DNA from: Galliscardovia ingluviei
Lineage (GTDB): Bacteria; Actinomycetota; Actinomycetes; Actinomycetales; Bifidobacteriaceae
Length of the DNA: 64,000 bases
Direction of reading: 5' to 3'
Assembly: GCF_014635685.1 (NCBI RefSeq)
Contig: NZ_BMDH01000004.1
Location: forward strand, 46,567-110,566
Made by a program: the position numbers and the translations under genes. A model generated the notes under the pieces. It saw only the letters and a program-made list of their open reading frames with translations. It made no database searches and was not told the origin of the DNA. Of this stretch, positions 28,272-40,553 are shown piece by piece (positions within the stretch are counted from its first letter, which is position 1; the number at the start of each line of letters is the position of its first letter).

Positions 28272-28466
28272 CTCTCTAACACATGGAGGTCTTTGCTACC
28301 TAGTACCCTATTACTTCTAGGATTAATGCGTGAATAGACCCTTTATAACGCGATTTTGGGGCAATTCACTTTGAATCAGTCCCATACATGCTCCGTTGAT
28401 GAGGCATTGGCAGGCATACTGTCGGCGCCAGCAAGGAGTGATGGCAGGGATCTACAGAAAGGATAG

Positions 28467-30545
<2,079 letters not shown>

Positions 30546-30551
30546 GGATAA

Positions 30552-33344
30552 GTGAGTTCTGTGGCAGACGATATGAATACTCCAGAAAATACGGAAAATA
30601 ACGAACAAACCGAAAATAACGGCTCAATGAATGAGCAGAATAATGCTGCGCAGTCTGGGAACAATGAGCAGGCTGTTCATAGTGAGCAGGCTGGAGAACA
30701 GTACGGTTTCTCTGGTTCTACGGAACCGCTCAGCCCACAAGAAGCAGATAATACCGATTATGGTCTGCTTGCTGGCGAGCGTATTCAGCCCATGGATTTG
30801 CAGCAGGAAATGCGCGAATCCTATTTGGCATACGCACTTTCGGTGATTGTTGAGCGCGCGCTACCAGATGTGCGCGATGGTATGAAGCCAGTACATCGCC
30901 GTGTAGTATACGCGATGTATGATGGCGGCTATCGTCCAGATCGCGGGTATAACAAGTGCTCTCGCGTGGTCGGCGATGTGATGGGTAAATATCACCCTCA
31001 TGGCGATGCTGCAATCTATGACACTCTTGTGCGTATGGCACAGCCTTGGGCAATGCGCTATCTACTCGTAGACGGTCAGGGTAATTTTGGTTCTCCTGGC
31101 GATGATCCTGCAGCAGCAATGCGTTATACCGAATGCCGTATGGCACCATTAGCCATGGAAATGGTACGTGATATCGACAAAGAAACTGTTGATTTTGTAC
31201 CGAATTACGATAGTAAAACACAAGAACCAACAGTTCTTCCAGCACGTTTCCCAAATCTGCTCGTCAATGGTTCTGCAGGCATTGCCGTAGGCATGGCAAC
31301 TAATATTCCTCCGCATAATATGCGTGAGGTTGTTGCTGGCGTGCACTGGGCATTGGAGCATCCTGAAGCAAGCCGAGAAGAGCTGTTAGAAGCACTTATT
31401 GGCATTATTAAGGGACCTGATTTCCCAACTGGCGCGACAATTCTCGGTCATAAGGGTATCGAGCAGGCATATCGCACTGGACGCGGTTTAATCACTATGC
31501 GTGCAGTGGTTAATACCGAAGAGATTAACGGGCGCATGTGCTTGGTAGTTACCGAACTGCCATATCAGGTTAATCCTGACCGTCTTGCTCAGTCTATCCG
31601 TGAAGGTGTGCGCGATGGCAAGATTCAAGGTATTGCCGATATGCGCGATGAAACTTCCGGTCGTACTGGTCAGCGTTTGGTGCTGGTATTAAAGCGTGAT
31701 GCAGTACCAAAGGTAGTGCTCAATAATTTGTACAAGCACTCGCAGTTGCAGCAAACTTTCGGCGCTAATATGCTGGCATTGGTTGATGGTGTGCCACGTA
31801 CATTAAGTCTTGACGCATTCATTCGCCATTGGATCACGCATCAGCTTAATGTGATTGAACGCCGTACTCGCTATTTGAAGCGCGAAGCAGAAGAGCGCGA
31901 CCATATTTTGCAGGGCTATTTGAAGGCTCTGGATATGATTGACGAAGTTGTGGCCTTGATTCGCCGCTCTCCAGACGTTGATTCTGCTCGTCAAGGTTTG
32001 ATTGAATTACTTGATGTCGATCAGATTCAGGCTGATGCAATTTTGGCAATGCAGTTGCGTCGTCTGGCGGCTTTGGAACGTCAAAAGATTATAGACGAGC
32101 ATGAAGAGTTGCTGCGTAAAATCGCTGATTACAATGATATTTTGGCAAAGCCAGAACGTCAGCGTGCTATTGTCGGTCAAGAACTTGATGAAATCGCTGA
32201 TAAATACGGCGATGAGCGCAGGACTAAGATTTTGCCATACTCAGGCGAAATGAATATGGAAGATCTGATTGCCGAGGAAAATGTGGTGGTTACGGTCACT
32301 CACTCCGGCTATATTAAGCGCACCAAGGCTGATGAATATCGTGCACAGCATCGTGGCGGTAAGGGCATTAAAGGCGCTAAATTGCGCGAGAATGATGTTG
32401 TCGATCACTTCTTCTTAACTTCCACGCATAACTGGCTACTCTTCTTCACTAATGAAGGTCGCGTGTACAGAATTAAGGGCTATGAAGTTCCTGAAGGATC
32501 TCGCGATTCTAAGGGCTCTCATGTGGCTAATCTGCTGCAGTTGGGTCCAGATGAGCATATTCAGCAAGTGCTGTCTATTCCAAACTACGAAGTTGCCGAT
32601 TACTTAGTACTAGCAACACGTAGCGGCAAGGTAAAGAAAACTCGATTGAGTGAATATGATTCTGCTCGCCAAGGTGGTTTGATTGCTATTCGCTTAAACG
32701 AGTTAGAAGATGGCACTACTGATGAACTTGTAGGCGCAAACCTGTGCAAGGCACAAGACGATATTATTCTCGTCTCTAAGCTTGGAATGAGTTTGAAATT
32801 CCAGGCTGATGATGAGCAGCTGCGTCCAATGGGTCGTCAAACTGCAGGCGTTCAAGGCATGAAGTTCCGCGAAGGTGACGAATTGCTAGCCATGGATGTG
32901 GTTTGGGGAGACAGTGATAAAGACCTGCTGGTAGTCACTAATGAAGGTTTTGCTAAGCGCACAGCAATCAATGAATATCGTTTGCAAGGGCGTAATGGTT
33001 TTGGCGTGAAAGCTGTAGCATTACCAGATGGTCGCGGTAGCTTGGTGGGCGCATTGGTAGTTGATGAAGCTGACCAAGTCATGGCAATTATGAAGAGCGG
33101 CAAGGTCATTCGCTCGGATATTGCCGAAGTCAAGCGCACTGGGCGTAATACTCAAGGCGTCACTCTTGCTAAGCCGGATAAAGGTGACGAGATTATTTCT
33201 ATTGCTCGCAATGCAGAACATGATGATGAAGATGAATCAGCTGCACAATCGTCCGAAAATGCTGATAATCTCAATGCATCGGAAGAAACAAGTCAAGTCC
33301 AGCAGGTAGCTGCACAAACCACTGAATCAGGTGCTAAGGAGTAG
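30552..33344 (+). CDS. gyrA: DNA gyrase subunit A
   Basis: A 930-residue subunit with an unusual ~60-residue Asn/Glu/Gln-rich N-terminal extension, then the breakage-reunion domain ([20 protein letters not shown]). The catalytic tyrosine is in AMRYTECRM near residue 196. The quinolone-determining region reads [10 protein letters not shown]: the position equivalent to E. coli Ser83 is alanine. The C-terminal domain contains the GyrA-box-type QGGKGIKG-like segment (HRGGKGIKG), and a ~45-residue acidic tail follows. The start is a GTG at 30552; another GTG nine bases later is possible. Confidence 0.97.
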   Translation: MSSVADDMNTPENTENNEQTENNGSMNEQNNAAQSGNNEQAVHSEQAGEQYGFSGSTEPLSPQEADNTDYGLLAGERIQPMDLQQEMRESYLAYALSVIVERALPDVRDGMKPVHRRVVYAMYDGGYRPDRGYNKCSRVVGDVMGKYHPHGDAAIYDTLVRMAQPWAMRYLLVDGQGNFGSPGDDPAAAMRYTECRMAPLAMEMVRDIDKETVDFVPNYDSKTQEPTVLPARFPNLLVNGSAGIAVGMATNIPPHNMREVVAGVHWALEHPEASREELLEALIGIIKGPDFPTGATILGHKGIEQAYRTGRGLITMRAVVNTEEINGRMCLVVTELPYQVNPDRLAQSIREGVRDGKIQGIADMRDETSGRTGQRLVLVLKRDAVPKVVLNNLYKHSQLQQTFGANMLALVDGVPRTLSLDAFIRHWITHQLNVIERRTRYLKREAEERDHILQGYLKALDMIDEVVALIRRSPDVDSARQGLIELLDVDQIQADAILAMQLRRLAALERQKIIDEHEELLRKIADYNDILAKPERQRAIVGQELDEIADKYGDERRTKILPYSGEMNMEDLIAEENVVVTVTHSGYIKRTKADEYRAQHRGGKGIKGAKLRENDVVDHFFLTSTHNWLLFFTNEGRVYRIKGYEVPEGSRDSKGSHVANLLQLGPDEHIQQVLSIPNYEVADYLVLATRSGKVKKTRLSEYDSARQGGLIAIRLNELEDGTTDELVGANLCKAQDDIILVSKLGMSLKFQADDEQLRPMGRQTAGVQGMKFREGDELLAMDVVWGDSDKDLLVVTNEGFAKRTAINEYRLQGRNGFGVKAVALPDGRGSLVGALVVDEADQVMAIMKSGKVIRSDIAEVKRTGRNTQGVTLAKPDKGDEIISIARNAEHDDEDESAAQSSENADNLNASEETSQVQQVAAQTTESGAKE

Positions 33345-33349
33345 GACTG

Positions 33350-34054
33350 ATGAGTGAAGAACAAGATAATGAACAAGCTCGCTCTGAGTCTATATCAGAC
33401 TCCAATGAGCACGCTCACCAGGGCAGAACGGTTGCTTCTGGTTCAGCTTCACTAAATTTTGATGCTGATGCTATTGCTCAACATGCACAAGTTCATACCC
33501 CACAACAAGATGAGCAATCACAAGAGTCTGATGCTGAGCAGCAAGAAGTGCATCCTAATCGTGTGGTGCGTCAGACTGCATCCCAGCCACAGCCGGTATC
33601 GTTTAAGCCAGCAGGTGCCGAAGCTGACGCTCCTCACAAGGGTAAGGGTTTTGACGGCTCATCACGTGATAAAGGCAAGTCGGAAGTACCTCGTGCTCGC
33701 CGTATGAAGCTTTCGGTGACTCATGTCGATCCATGGTCAGTAACTAAAGTTTCATTCTTGCTCTCTATTGCGCTAGGTGTTATTCAGCTTGTTGCTGTTG
33801 CTCTGGTATGGGTATTGCTGAACTCTATCGGACTGTTTGATAATATCACGCAGCTGGTGTCTACTACTGGCCTTGATAGTGGCAATATGGATATTGGCAG
33901 CCTCTTTAGCTTAGGTACAGTGCTGAGTGCTACAACGATTTTCTCTATTGTAGAAATTGTGCTGCTTACTGTACTCGCTACCATTGGAGCGTTCTTATAC
34001 AATATTGTGAGCGCACTAGTTGGCGGTGTTCATGTCACGCTTGGTGATGATTAA
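33350..34054 (+). CDS. DUF3566 transmembrane protein
   Basis: A 234-residue protein: ~120 acidic, low-complexity residues, then a DUF3566 domain beginning ARRMKLSVTHVDPWSVTKVSFLLS with two transmembrane segments (about 137-165 and 195-225) and ending GGVHVTLGDD. DUF3566 proteins lie directly after gyrA in most actinobacteria; function is unknown. It starts five bases after the gyrA stop and is the last gene of the run, followed by a strong hairpin. Confidence 0.9.
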   Translation: MSEEQDNEQARSESISDSNEHAHQGRTVASGSASLNFDADAIAQHAQVHTPQQDEQSQESDAEQQEVHPNRVVRQTASQPQPVSFKPAGAEADAPHKGKGFDGSSRDKGKSEVPRARRMKLSVTHVDPWSVTKVSFLLSIALGVIQLVAVALVWVLLNSIGLFDNITQLVSTTGLDSGNMDIGSLFSLGTVLSATTIFSIVEIVLLTVLATIGAFLYNIVSALVGGVHVTLGDD

Positions 34055-34436
34055 TCGCTGTGTAGCGCTTAGCTAGGTATTTTTAGCTAGGCTACCTGAT
34101 TACGCGATTACATAACGCATAGTAGTTGCAGGATGTGTACAGGGTCTCGTTCTATGTTCTATGAACTGAACTGAGACCCTGTTCTGTATGGAGCACCTAT
34201 ATATAGCTCGTGTTCGCGGGCTCTGTTTTTATGATATATATCACGTATGCGAAGGTTTATGGCGTCATTTCAAGGCAAATTCGCGCAACTTTTGACGCTG
34301 TAAGAAAACTTATCTCATTAGCATACAAAAATGATGTACAACCTTAGAATAATTGATAGGTTTACATATATACATTACTAACGAACTCTAATAAGAAACT
34401 GTCATTTAGTGTAGGCTATGCGGTTGGGGAGGATAT
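34055..34436. other. 382-base spacer between DUF3566 gene and zwf
   Basis: Contains the hairpin at 34139-34182 and the zwf promoter region, which is not resolved by eye. In many bifidobacteria tRNA genes lie after gyrA and this gene; no tRNA cloverleaf pattern was seen here. Confidence 0.6.
34139..34182. terminator. Hairpin ending the gyrase operon
   Basis: Perfect 10-base inverted repeat ACAGGGTCTC / GAGACCCTGT plus an inner GTTC/GAAC. It is the strongest structure in the spacer, though no T-run follows, so it may act as a transcript-stabilising or bidirectional element. Confidence 0.6.
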
Positions 34437-35960
34437 ATGGGACATCATAATCCATTGCGTGATTCGCGTGATTTGCGACTGCCAAGAATTGCTGGCCCAT
34501 GCTCATTAGTGATTTTTGGCGTAACTGGCGATTTATCAAGAAAAAAGCTGTTGCCAGCAGTATATGATTTAGCCAGTAGAGGATTATTACCTGCGGGATT
34601 TGCACTGGTAGGCTTTGGTAGGCGCGAATGGAGCGATGAAGACTTCGTAGCCTATGTCGAGCGTTCTGTGCGCGAGCGTGCACGCACACCATTCGATGAA
34701 GATACATTCCGTCATCTTGCCGAGGGCATGCGCTTTGTGCGTGGCGAATTCGATGATGCTGCAGCATTTGAACAGCTGTCAAAAACCGTATCTGAACTTG
34801 ATCGTTTGCGCGGTACCCGCGGCAATCATGCGTTCTACATGTCTGTTCCACCAAGCGCTTTCCCTATTGTTTCGCGTCAGCTCGCTGACTCCGGTTTGGC
34901 GAAGTCTGATAAGGGAGCTTGGCGTCGCGTCATTATTGAAAAGCCATTCGGACATGATTTGCAAAGCGCTCGCGAACTAAACCGTGTAGTTGCTGAAGTA
35001 TTTGATCCGGATTCAGTATTTAGAATCGACCACTACTTGGGTAAGGAAACCGTACAGAATCTACTGGCACTGCGGTTTGCTAATACTATGTTTGAGCCAA
35101 TTTGGAATTCAAACTACGTTGATCACGTGCAAATTACCATGGCTGAGGATATTGGTATTGGCTCCCGCGCTGGATATTTTGATGGTATCGGTATTGCTCG
35201 TGATGTTATTCAAAATCACTTGTTGCAATTGCTGGCATTAACTGCAATGGAAGAGCCAGTTTCCTTCTCTGCAGATGATTTACGAGCAGAGAAAATTAAG
35301 GTACTTTCTGCTGTACGCCTGCCTGAAGATTTGTCACTGCATACCGCGCGTGGTCAGTATAGTGCAGGATGGCAGGGATCTGAGCAAGCTGTTGGGTATC
35401 TGCAGGAGCAAGGTGTGAATCCTGATTCCACCACAGAAACCTATGCCGCGGTGCGTCTTGATATTGATACAAGGCGCTGGGCTGGTGTGCCGTTCTATTT
35501 GCGTACTGGTAAGCGTTTAGGCAAGCGTGTAACTGAGATTGCAGTAGTCTTTAAGCGTGCTCCGCATCTGCCATTTGAACAGACTTCAACATCAGAGCTT
35601 GGAGAGAATGCTATTGTTATTCGCGTCCAGCCAGATGAAGGCGTTACCCTGCGCTTTGGTTCTAAAGTTCCAGGGACTGCTATGGAAGTGCGCGATGTCA
35701 ATATGGACTTTAGCTATGGCAATTCCTTTACTGAGGCTTCTCCTGAAGCATATGAACGCTTGATTTTGGATGTGCTTCTTGGTGAGCCACCGCTGTTCCC
35801 GACAACTAAGGAAGTTGAGCTTTCTTGGCAAATTCTTGATCCAATTGAGCAGTATTGGGCAACTCTCGGTCAGCCTCAAGCATACCGTGCTGGTACTTGG
35901 GGTCCGAAGGAAGCTGATGAAATGTTGGCTCGAGATGGTCGCTGCTGGAGAATGCCATGA
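34437..35960 (+). CDS. zwf: Glucose-6-phosphate 1-dehydrogenase
   Basis: A 507-residue enzyme with the NADP-binding FGVTGDLSRKKLLPA at about residues 27-41 and the active-site signature RIDHYLGKE near 198-206. It oxidises glucose 6-phosphate to 6-phosphogluconolactone, making NADPH. GGAGG upstream of the ATG is strong. It is followed by opcA and pgl, giving the first two steps of the oxidative pentose phosphate pathway plus the assembly factor; gnd is not in the window. Confidence 0.97.
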   Translation: MGHHNPLRDSRDLRLPRIAGPCSLVIFGVTGDLSRKKLLPAVYDLASRGLLPAGFALVGFGRREWSDEDFVAYVERSVRERARTPFDEDTFRHLAEGMRFVRGEFDDAAAFEQLSKTVSELDRLRGTRGNHAFYMSVPPSAFPIVSRQLADSGLAKSDKGAWRRVIIEKPFGHDLQSARELNRVVAEVFDPDSVFRIDHYLGKETVQNLLALRFANTMFEPIWNSNYVDHVQITMAEDIGIGSRAGYFDGIGIARDVIQNHLLQLLALTAMEEPVSFSADDLRAEKIKVLSAVRLPEDLSLHTARGQYSAGWQGSEQAVGYLQEQGVNPDSTTETYAAVRLDIDTRRWAGVPFYLRTGKRLGKRVTEIAVVFKRAPHLPFEQTSTSELGENAIVIRVQPDEGVTLRFGSKVPGTAMEVRDVNMDFSYGNSFTEASPEAYERLILDVLLGEPPLFPTTKEVELSWQILDPIEQYWATLGQPQAYRAGTWGPKEADEMLARDGRCWRMP

Positions 35961-36068
35961 TTATGCCATGGTTATTGGTATGACTTGGATATGCAAACAA
36001 TAGATACGCGTAGAACCGTATAAGCCGTATAGAGCATTGAATACATATTTTAGGATTGGAGAGGCATC

Positions 36069-36992
36069 ATGATTGTAGATTTGCCAGGTACCACTACTGC
36101 GCAGATTTCTCAGCGTATTGATGCTATGCATGAAGAGCGCGGTGAGGCAGCACAGGGGCGCGTGCTCACACTGCTGATTGCTACTACTGATAATCGTTTG
36201 GAAGAAGCGCTGGAAATAGCAAATGGTGCTAGTCGTGAGCACCCATGCCGCGTAATTGCAGTAGTCCCTCACGAAGATTCCGATGACGGACATTTAGACG
36301 CACAGTTGCGCTTCGGTGCTGATGCTGGTGCAGGTGAATGTATTGTATTGCACCCAACCGGTGCATTGACCCAGCATTTGGATACTTTAGTTATTCCACT
36401 GCTAGTACCAGATGTGCCAGTAATGGCATGGTGGTTGGGTGAAGTTCCCGAAAATCCATCGCTTGAGCCACTTGGTGCTATTGCCCGTAGTCGTATTACT
36501 GATGCGACACATAGCGCTGATCCGGCAGCGGCTTTTGCTGCATTGCGTGCAAACTGGAATGAACGCGATACGGATCTTTCATGGACAAGGCTTACTATTT
36601 GGCGTGCTCTGCTGGTGTCTATGCTTGATCAGCCTCCATATACTGCTATTCGAGAAGTTACGGTACAAGGTAGCCACGGTAGTTTGCCAGTAGATTTGCT
36701 AGCTTCCTGGTTGGCGCTAAAGCTGCAGGTGCCAGTTACTATTGATCGCGATGCCGAAGGCGGATTGATGGGAGTTGTATTCCACCGTGAAGATGGTGAT
36801 TTGAGTATTCGCCGCACTGGCCCATTTGATGAGCAAGCTGTTATTGAACAGCCTGGACAGATGGATCAGCATTTATCTATGCCTAAGCGTTCCCTTGAGG
36901 AGTGCTTGAGTGAAGAAATGCGCCGTTTGGAACCCGATGTTGTCTATGGCGAGGTACTTGCTGAGGGGTGGAATCTCGTAAATCATGACTAA
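36069..36992 (+). CDS. opcA: Glucose-6-phosphate dehydrogenase assembly protein OpcA
   Basis: A 307-residue OpcA, family-typical in length, with the central VPVMAWWLGEVPENP-type segment (about 117-130) and SRITDATHS following. OpcA is needed for activity or assembly of Zwf in cyanobacteria and actinobacteria. It follows zwf by 108 bases and overlaps pgl by eight bases. Confidence 0.93.
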   Translation: MIVDLPGTTTAQISQRIDAMHEERGEAAQGRVLTLLIATTDNRLEEALEIANGASREHPCRVIAVVPHEDSDDGHLDAQLRFGADAGAGECIVLHPTGALTQHLDTLVIPLLVPDVPVMAWWLGEVPENPSLEPLGAIARSRITDATHSADPAAAFAALRANWNERDTDLSWTRLTIWRALLVSMLDQPPYTAIREVTVQGSHGSLPVDLLASWLALKLQVPVTIDRDAEGGLMGVVFHREDGDLSIRRTGPFDEQAVIEQPGQMDQHLSMPKRSLEECLSEEMRRLEPDVVYGEVLAEGWNLVNHD

Positions 36993-37869
36993 TATGTCAC
37001 AACCACAGACAGTAGTGCAGCGCATTGCCCCTGATTATCAGTCTTTAGCCCAGATAGCACCGGGAATTACTGAGCAGGATTACCAAGCGCAGCATCAGGG
37101 AGAAGTAGTACGTGAGTGCATGGTCTACGCTTCTCAACAAGATATGTGGCAGGCTTTAGCATTGCGTTTGCTGGATACACTTGCTGATATTTTGAGTAAA
37201 CAATCTCGCGCTGATATTGCTTTAACCGGCGGTACTGATGGTAATGGCATGATGCGTGTGCTTGTTGATATGCTTCATCATCAGCGCAGCGTTATAGAGC
37301 AAGTTGAGTGGTCACGTGTGCATTTATGGTGGGGGGACGAGCGCTATGTTGATGCAAATGACCCCGACCGTAATGCTTTACAAGTACGCCAGGAGATGCT
37401 TGACGAGCTTGTAGCAGTTGGGCTACTTCCAGAAGATAATATTCACCAGATGCCTGCAGATTTAGGTAATGGTGAAGAGGGTCTTGATGCGCAGGCATTG
37501 GCATATGAGCAAGAATTACACGCTGAACTTGGCGATAAAGCATGTCTTGATTTAGCTATGTTTGGTGTGGGTCCTGATGGGCATTGCGCTTCGCTCTTCC
37601 CTAATGCTGCTGAGTTGCGAGCTGATGGTTGGGTGTCTGGAGTGCGTAATTCGCCTAAGCTACCGCCATTGCGCTTGACATTAACTGTGCCTTTTATTCG
37701 CCAGTCTCGCCAAGTGTGGTTCTGTACTTCTACCGCTGGTAAAGCACAGGCAGTGCAACGTGCTTTGAGTGGCGAAGCCCGTGCGGATACTCCAAGTTCA
37801 CTGATTGACGGAGTAGAGCGTACACTATGGTTAGTTGATCAGGACGCCGCATCGCTGCTCTTGGCATGA
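36985..37869 (+). CDS. pgl: 6-phosphogluconolactonase
   Basis: A 294-residue lactonase (DevB type) of the glucosamine-6-phosphate isomerase superfamily. Recognisable parts are LTGGTDGNGM near residue 76-85, VHLWWGDERYVDANDPDRN (about 112-130) and MFGVGPDGHCASLFP (about 192-206). It hydrolyses the lactone produced by Zwf. A ~40-residue N-terminal extension precedes the family start; an in-frame ATG three codons in is equally possible. The eight-base overlap with opcA implies coupling. Confidence 0.95.
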   Translation: MTNMSQPQTVVQRIAPDYQSLAQIAPGITEQDYQAQHQGEVVRECMVYASQQDMWQALALRLLDTLADILSKQSRADIALTGGTDGNGMMRVLVDMLHHQRSVIEQVEWSRVHLWWGDERYVDANDPDRNALQVRQEMLDELVAVGLLPEDNIHQMPADLGNGEEGLDAQALAYEQELHAELGDKACLDLAMFGVGPDGHCASLFPNAAELRADGWVSGVRNSPKLPPLRLTLTVPFIRQSRQVWFCTSTAGKAQAVQRALSGEARADTPSSLIDGVERTLWLVDQDAASLLLA

Positions 37870-38127
37870 AGTTATCGTAAGGTATTCTTAGATAGTATCT
37901 CATAGCATGCTGCGTGATGTGCAGTGCGTCAGCATACAGTGTATTAGTGAATAAGTATTACATAATATGGGCAGATAGCAAAGCCTAATTGAAATATCTT
38001 GCAATGTGCCTGTGATACGATTTCAAATAAGACATAAGCTGAACGCCGTGCTCAGTGTATTCGGGTATAGCTATTGTTATCTAACTGGGTATCATAATTC
38101 AGGTTGGATGAGTAATGGTGGAAGCAT

Positions 38128-38754
38128 ATGGTTGATATAAAGAAGAAGATTCGTAAATCGCCAGAAGCACGCAAGCAGGAGATTATTGAAGCGTCAGTAA
38201 AACTGATCAGTGAACGTGGATTCAATGGTATTTCGTTGCGTGATGTTGCTGATGCTGTGGGCATAAGTCAGCCTGGACTACTGCACTATGTTGGTAATAA
38301 AGATGGCTTGCTTTCCCTGCTTATTACTGATATTTACGATATGACTGGTACTCCTTCTGATTTTATGAAGTCTGGTTTGCCGGGCTCAGATCCAGAGGGT
38401 ATGCATTTCCCCGCATATTTGCGTTTTTTGGTACGGCATAATGCGCATCGTAGGCAAATGGTGCAGTTGTATATGGTGCTTGAAACAGAATCATTCAATA
38501 TCGATCACCCATTACATAAGTATTTCGAGCATCGTCCTGAGGAAGTGTGGAAACATTATTCCCAATATTCGTGGAAGCTCCCTCCAGGAATGCAATGGGA
38601 TGTGCATATGAGGCCGTTTGTGCGCAAGTCTATTGAAGCAATGGATGGTATTCAGTTGCGTTGGCTTCGTCAACCGCCTATTGATTTTTATGATGAGTGG
38701 GTTGATTTTGAGCGTATATTATTCCCCTCACCTCAGTGGGATGGATATAAGTGA
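38128..38754 (+). CDS. TetR family regulator (upstream of MFS/GH30/GH42)
   Basis: A 208-residue regulator. The N-terminal helix-turn-helix (RKQEIIEASVKLISERGFNG then SLRDVADAVGISQPGLLHYV) is at about residues 12-58. The C-terminal ligand domain shares LHYVG.K.GLLSL, MDG.QLRWLR and LFP.P.W with the second TetR at 44254-44865, so they are paralogues. The ligand is probably a sugar or glycoside from context. It ends in an excellent intrinsic terminator, and the MFS gene follows on the same strand. Confidence 0.9.
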   Translation: MVDIKKKIRKSPEARKQEIIEASVKLISERGFNGISLRDVADAVGISQPGLLHYVGNKDGLLSLLITDIYDMTGTPSDFMKSGLPGSDPEGMHFPAYLRFLVRHNAHRRQMVQLYMVLETESFNIDHPLHKYFEHRPEEVWKHYSQYSWKLPPGMQWDVHMRPFVRKSIEAMDGIQLRWLRQPPIDFYDEWVDFERILFPSPQWDGYK

Positions 38755-38824
38755 TACTTTTTAAGACACGCCGTTGTCACTTATCTAATAAGTAGTATAT
38801 AAAATTTTTGATGGTGTAGTTTTG

Positions 38825-38859
38825 CTGGAATATCAAGTGTTCTTGATATTCCAGTTTTT
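38825..38859 (+). terminator. Intrinsic terminator after tetR
   Basis: Perfect 13-pair stem CTGGAATATCAAG / CTTGATATTCCAG with loop TGTT, followed directly by TTTTTC. It should isolate the regulator from the MFS gene. Confidence 0.95.
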
Positions 38860-38908
38860 CTTTCTAAAAAAATGTATTTCTAATTAAGATTTTTTTGTTT
38901 GCCAAGTT

Positions 38909-38951
38909 TTGCATTTTGATTTATTATTCATTTATCTACTAAACGTTCGGT
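38909..38951 (+). promoter_or_regulatory. Candidate promoter and TetR operator of the MFS gene
   Basis: TTGCAT (38909-38914) and TATCTA (38933-38938) are 18 bases apart. Directly overlapping the -10 edge is ACTAAACGTTCGGT (38938-38951), an imperfect palindrome around AACGTT with matching AC/GT ends. The piece TTCGGTAACA recurs before the GH42 gene at 41932. Assignment to the adjacent TetR is inference. Confidence 0.45.
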
Positions 38952-39029
38952 AACAACGGAGTTGTACGTTGCTAACGTCCAAACGCCCAGTAGTGTCAGT
39001 GTTGACTGTTGGATGGAGGTCATTGACCC

Positions 39030-40355
39030 ATGAGTACTGCTGTAATATCAAAAGAGGAGCGACTTGCTGCTCATAATGCTGCAATCGAAGCAGCAGATAA
39101 AGATCCAAGCTTATCTCCTGCAACTGGTTTGCCAGTATCAAAAGCAAAACTTACTCGCTTTGGCGCAGGCTTTTTAATCTTCGGCATTCTGTGGATGAGC
39201 GGTTTGGGTATTGTATCCGCAGTATTGCTGCCAATGCAGTATAAAACTATTGAAGGCGCCAACCCAGATGCGCTCGTCGGTATTGTTAATGCATTTACCG
39301 CTGTCGCTTCCCTAGTTTCTAACTTGATGTTTGGAAACTTCTCTGACCGCACCCGCTCGCGCTACGGACGCCGCACCCCATGGATTATTTTTGGTGCAGC
39401 ATTGGGCGGTGTAACACTTTTCTTAACTGGTACCACACATAATGCTGTATTGCTGACATTCTGGTACTGCTTGTGCATGTTTGGCTTGAACTGCATGATT
39501 GCGCCAATGGTTGCTATTCTTTCTGATCGCATTCCTTCTGGTGTGCGCGGTACGATGAGCGCTTTCTACGGCGCTGGTGCCACAATTGGTGCTCCAATTG
39601 GCACTATGCTTGGCGCGTTCTTCATTCAGAATCTTCTGCCTGGCTTTGCAGTGGCTGGCGTGCTGATGTTCTTGGGTGGCGTTGTTGCTGTACTGATTAT
39701 CCCTAAGGAAGAATCAGCTGATTATTTGCCAGCTTCACAGACTGGTTTCAAGGAAGTTATTATGAGCTTCCGCCCTCCAAAATTCTCCACTGCGCATGAC
39801 TTCTACAAGGCATTTGCAGGTCGTTTCTGCATGCTGATTAGCTATCAGATGATTAACGTCTATCAGCTGTATATTATTCAGAACTGGATTGGTCAGGATG
39901 TCAAGCAGTCAGGTATTACAATTGCTACTGTTTCTACAATTACCATGGTAGTGTCGTTGCTTGGTTCCTTTATTGCAGGACCTGTTTCCGATCTTATTGG
40001 ACGCCGTAAAGCTCCGGTTATTGTTTCTTCTGTACTCTTCGCTATTGGTATTGCCATGCCTTGGTTTATCCGTTCTTCTATGGGTATGTTCCTCTTTGCA
40101 GCTATTGCAGGTCTAGGCTATGCAGTCTATTCTGCTGTTGATCAGGCGCTGCTCGTTGATGTGCTGCCAAATAAAGAAGAAGCTGGTAAGGACCTTGGTA
40201 TTTTGAATTTGGCAACTACTTTAGGTCAGATGTGTGGCCCAATTATTATGAGTAGTATTGTGGTTGCTGCTGGATACAACTTCGCATTCCCGGTAGCTAT
40301 TGCACTTGCCATTATCGGCTGCTTCTTCATTATGATTATTAAAGGCGTGAAGTAA
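39030..40355 (+). CDS. MFS sugar transporter
   Basis: A 441-residue, 12-segment MFS protein. The loop 2-3 motif is present as GNFSDRTRSRYGRRTPWI (about 101-118), and the second half has GPVSDLIGRRKAP. It resembles sugar:cation (GPH/oligosaccharide) or general carbohydrate permeases; substrate is probably a beta-glycoside judging from the GH30, GH42 and GH3 neighbours. GGAGGT precedes the ATG. A hairpin follows, so GH30 may be partly independent. Confidence 0.88.
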   Translation: MSTAVISKEERLAAHNAAIEAADKDPSLSPATGLPVSKAKLTRFGAGFLIFGILWMSGLGIVSAVLLPMQYKTIEGANPDALVGIVNAFTAVASLVSNLMFGNFSDRTRSRYGRRTPWIIFGAALGGVTLFLTGTTHNAVLLTFWYCLCMFGLNCMIAPMVAILSDRIPSGVRGTMSAFYGAGATIGAPIGTMLGAFFIQNLLPGFAVAGVLMFLGGVVAVLIIPKEESADYLPASQTGFKEVIMSFRPPKFSTAHDFYKAFAGRFCMLISYQMINVYQLYIIQNWIGQDVKQSGITIATVSTITMVVSLLGSFIAGPVSDLIGRRKAPVIVSSVLFAIGIAMPWFIRSSMGMFLFAAIAGLGYAVYSAVDQALLVDVLPNKEEAGKDLGILNLATTLGQMCGPIIMSSIVVAAGYNFAFPVAIALAIIGCFFIMIIKGVK

Positions 40356-40409
40356 TCAACTGTATACATTGAGAAAGCAAGAAGAATAACACTTCTCAAT
40401 ACCATTCGG

Positions 40410-40458
40410 CTGTGCTTCGGATAGCTTAGTTTCAAACCTCGGCATATCGGAAGCACAG
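40410..40458 (+). terminator. Hairpin between MFS gene and GH30
   Basis: Inverted repeat CTGTGCTTC / GAAGCACAG with a 31-base loop. No T-run; may reduce read-through. Confidence 0.4.
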
Positions 40459-40553
40459 TCTTACAACAATCTTATATAACAACTATTAGATAAAACGATA
40501 ATCTGCACCAATGAAGATGTGAAATCGAATATATAGTAGATAAGGAAAGCATA

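Noticed and set aside
34055..34436. tRNA genes expected after the gyrase operon
   Set aside because: No T-loop (GTTCRA) with acceptor pairing was found in the spacer.
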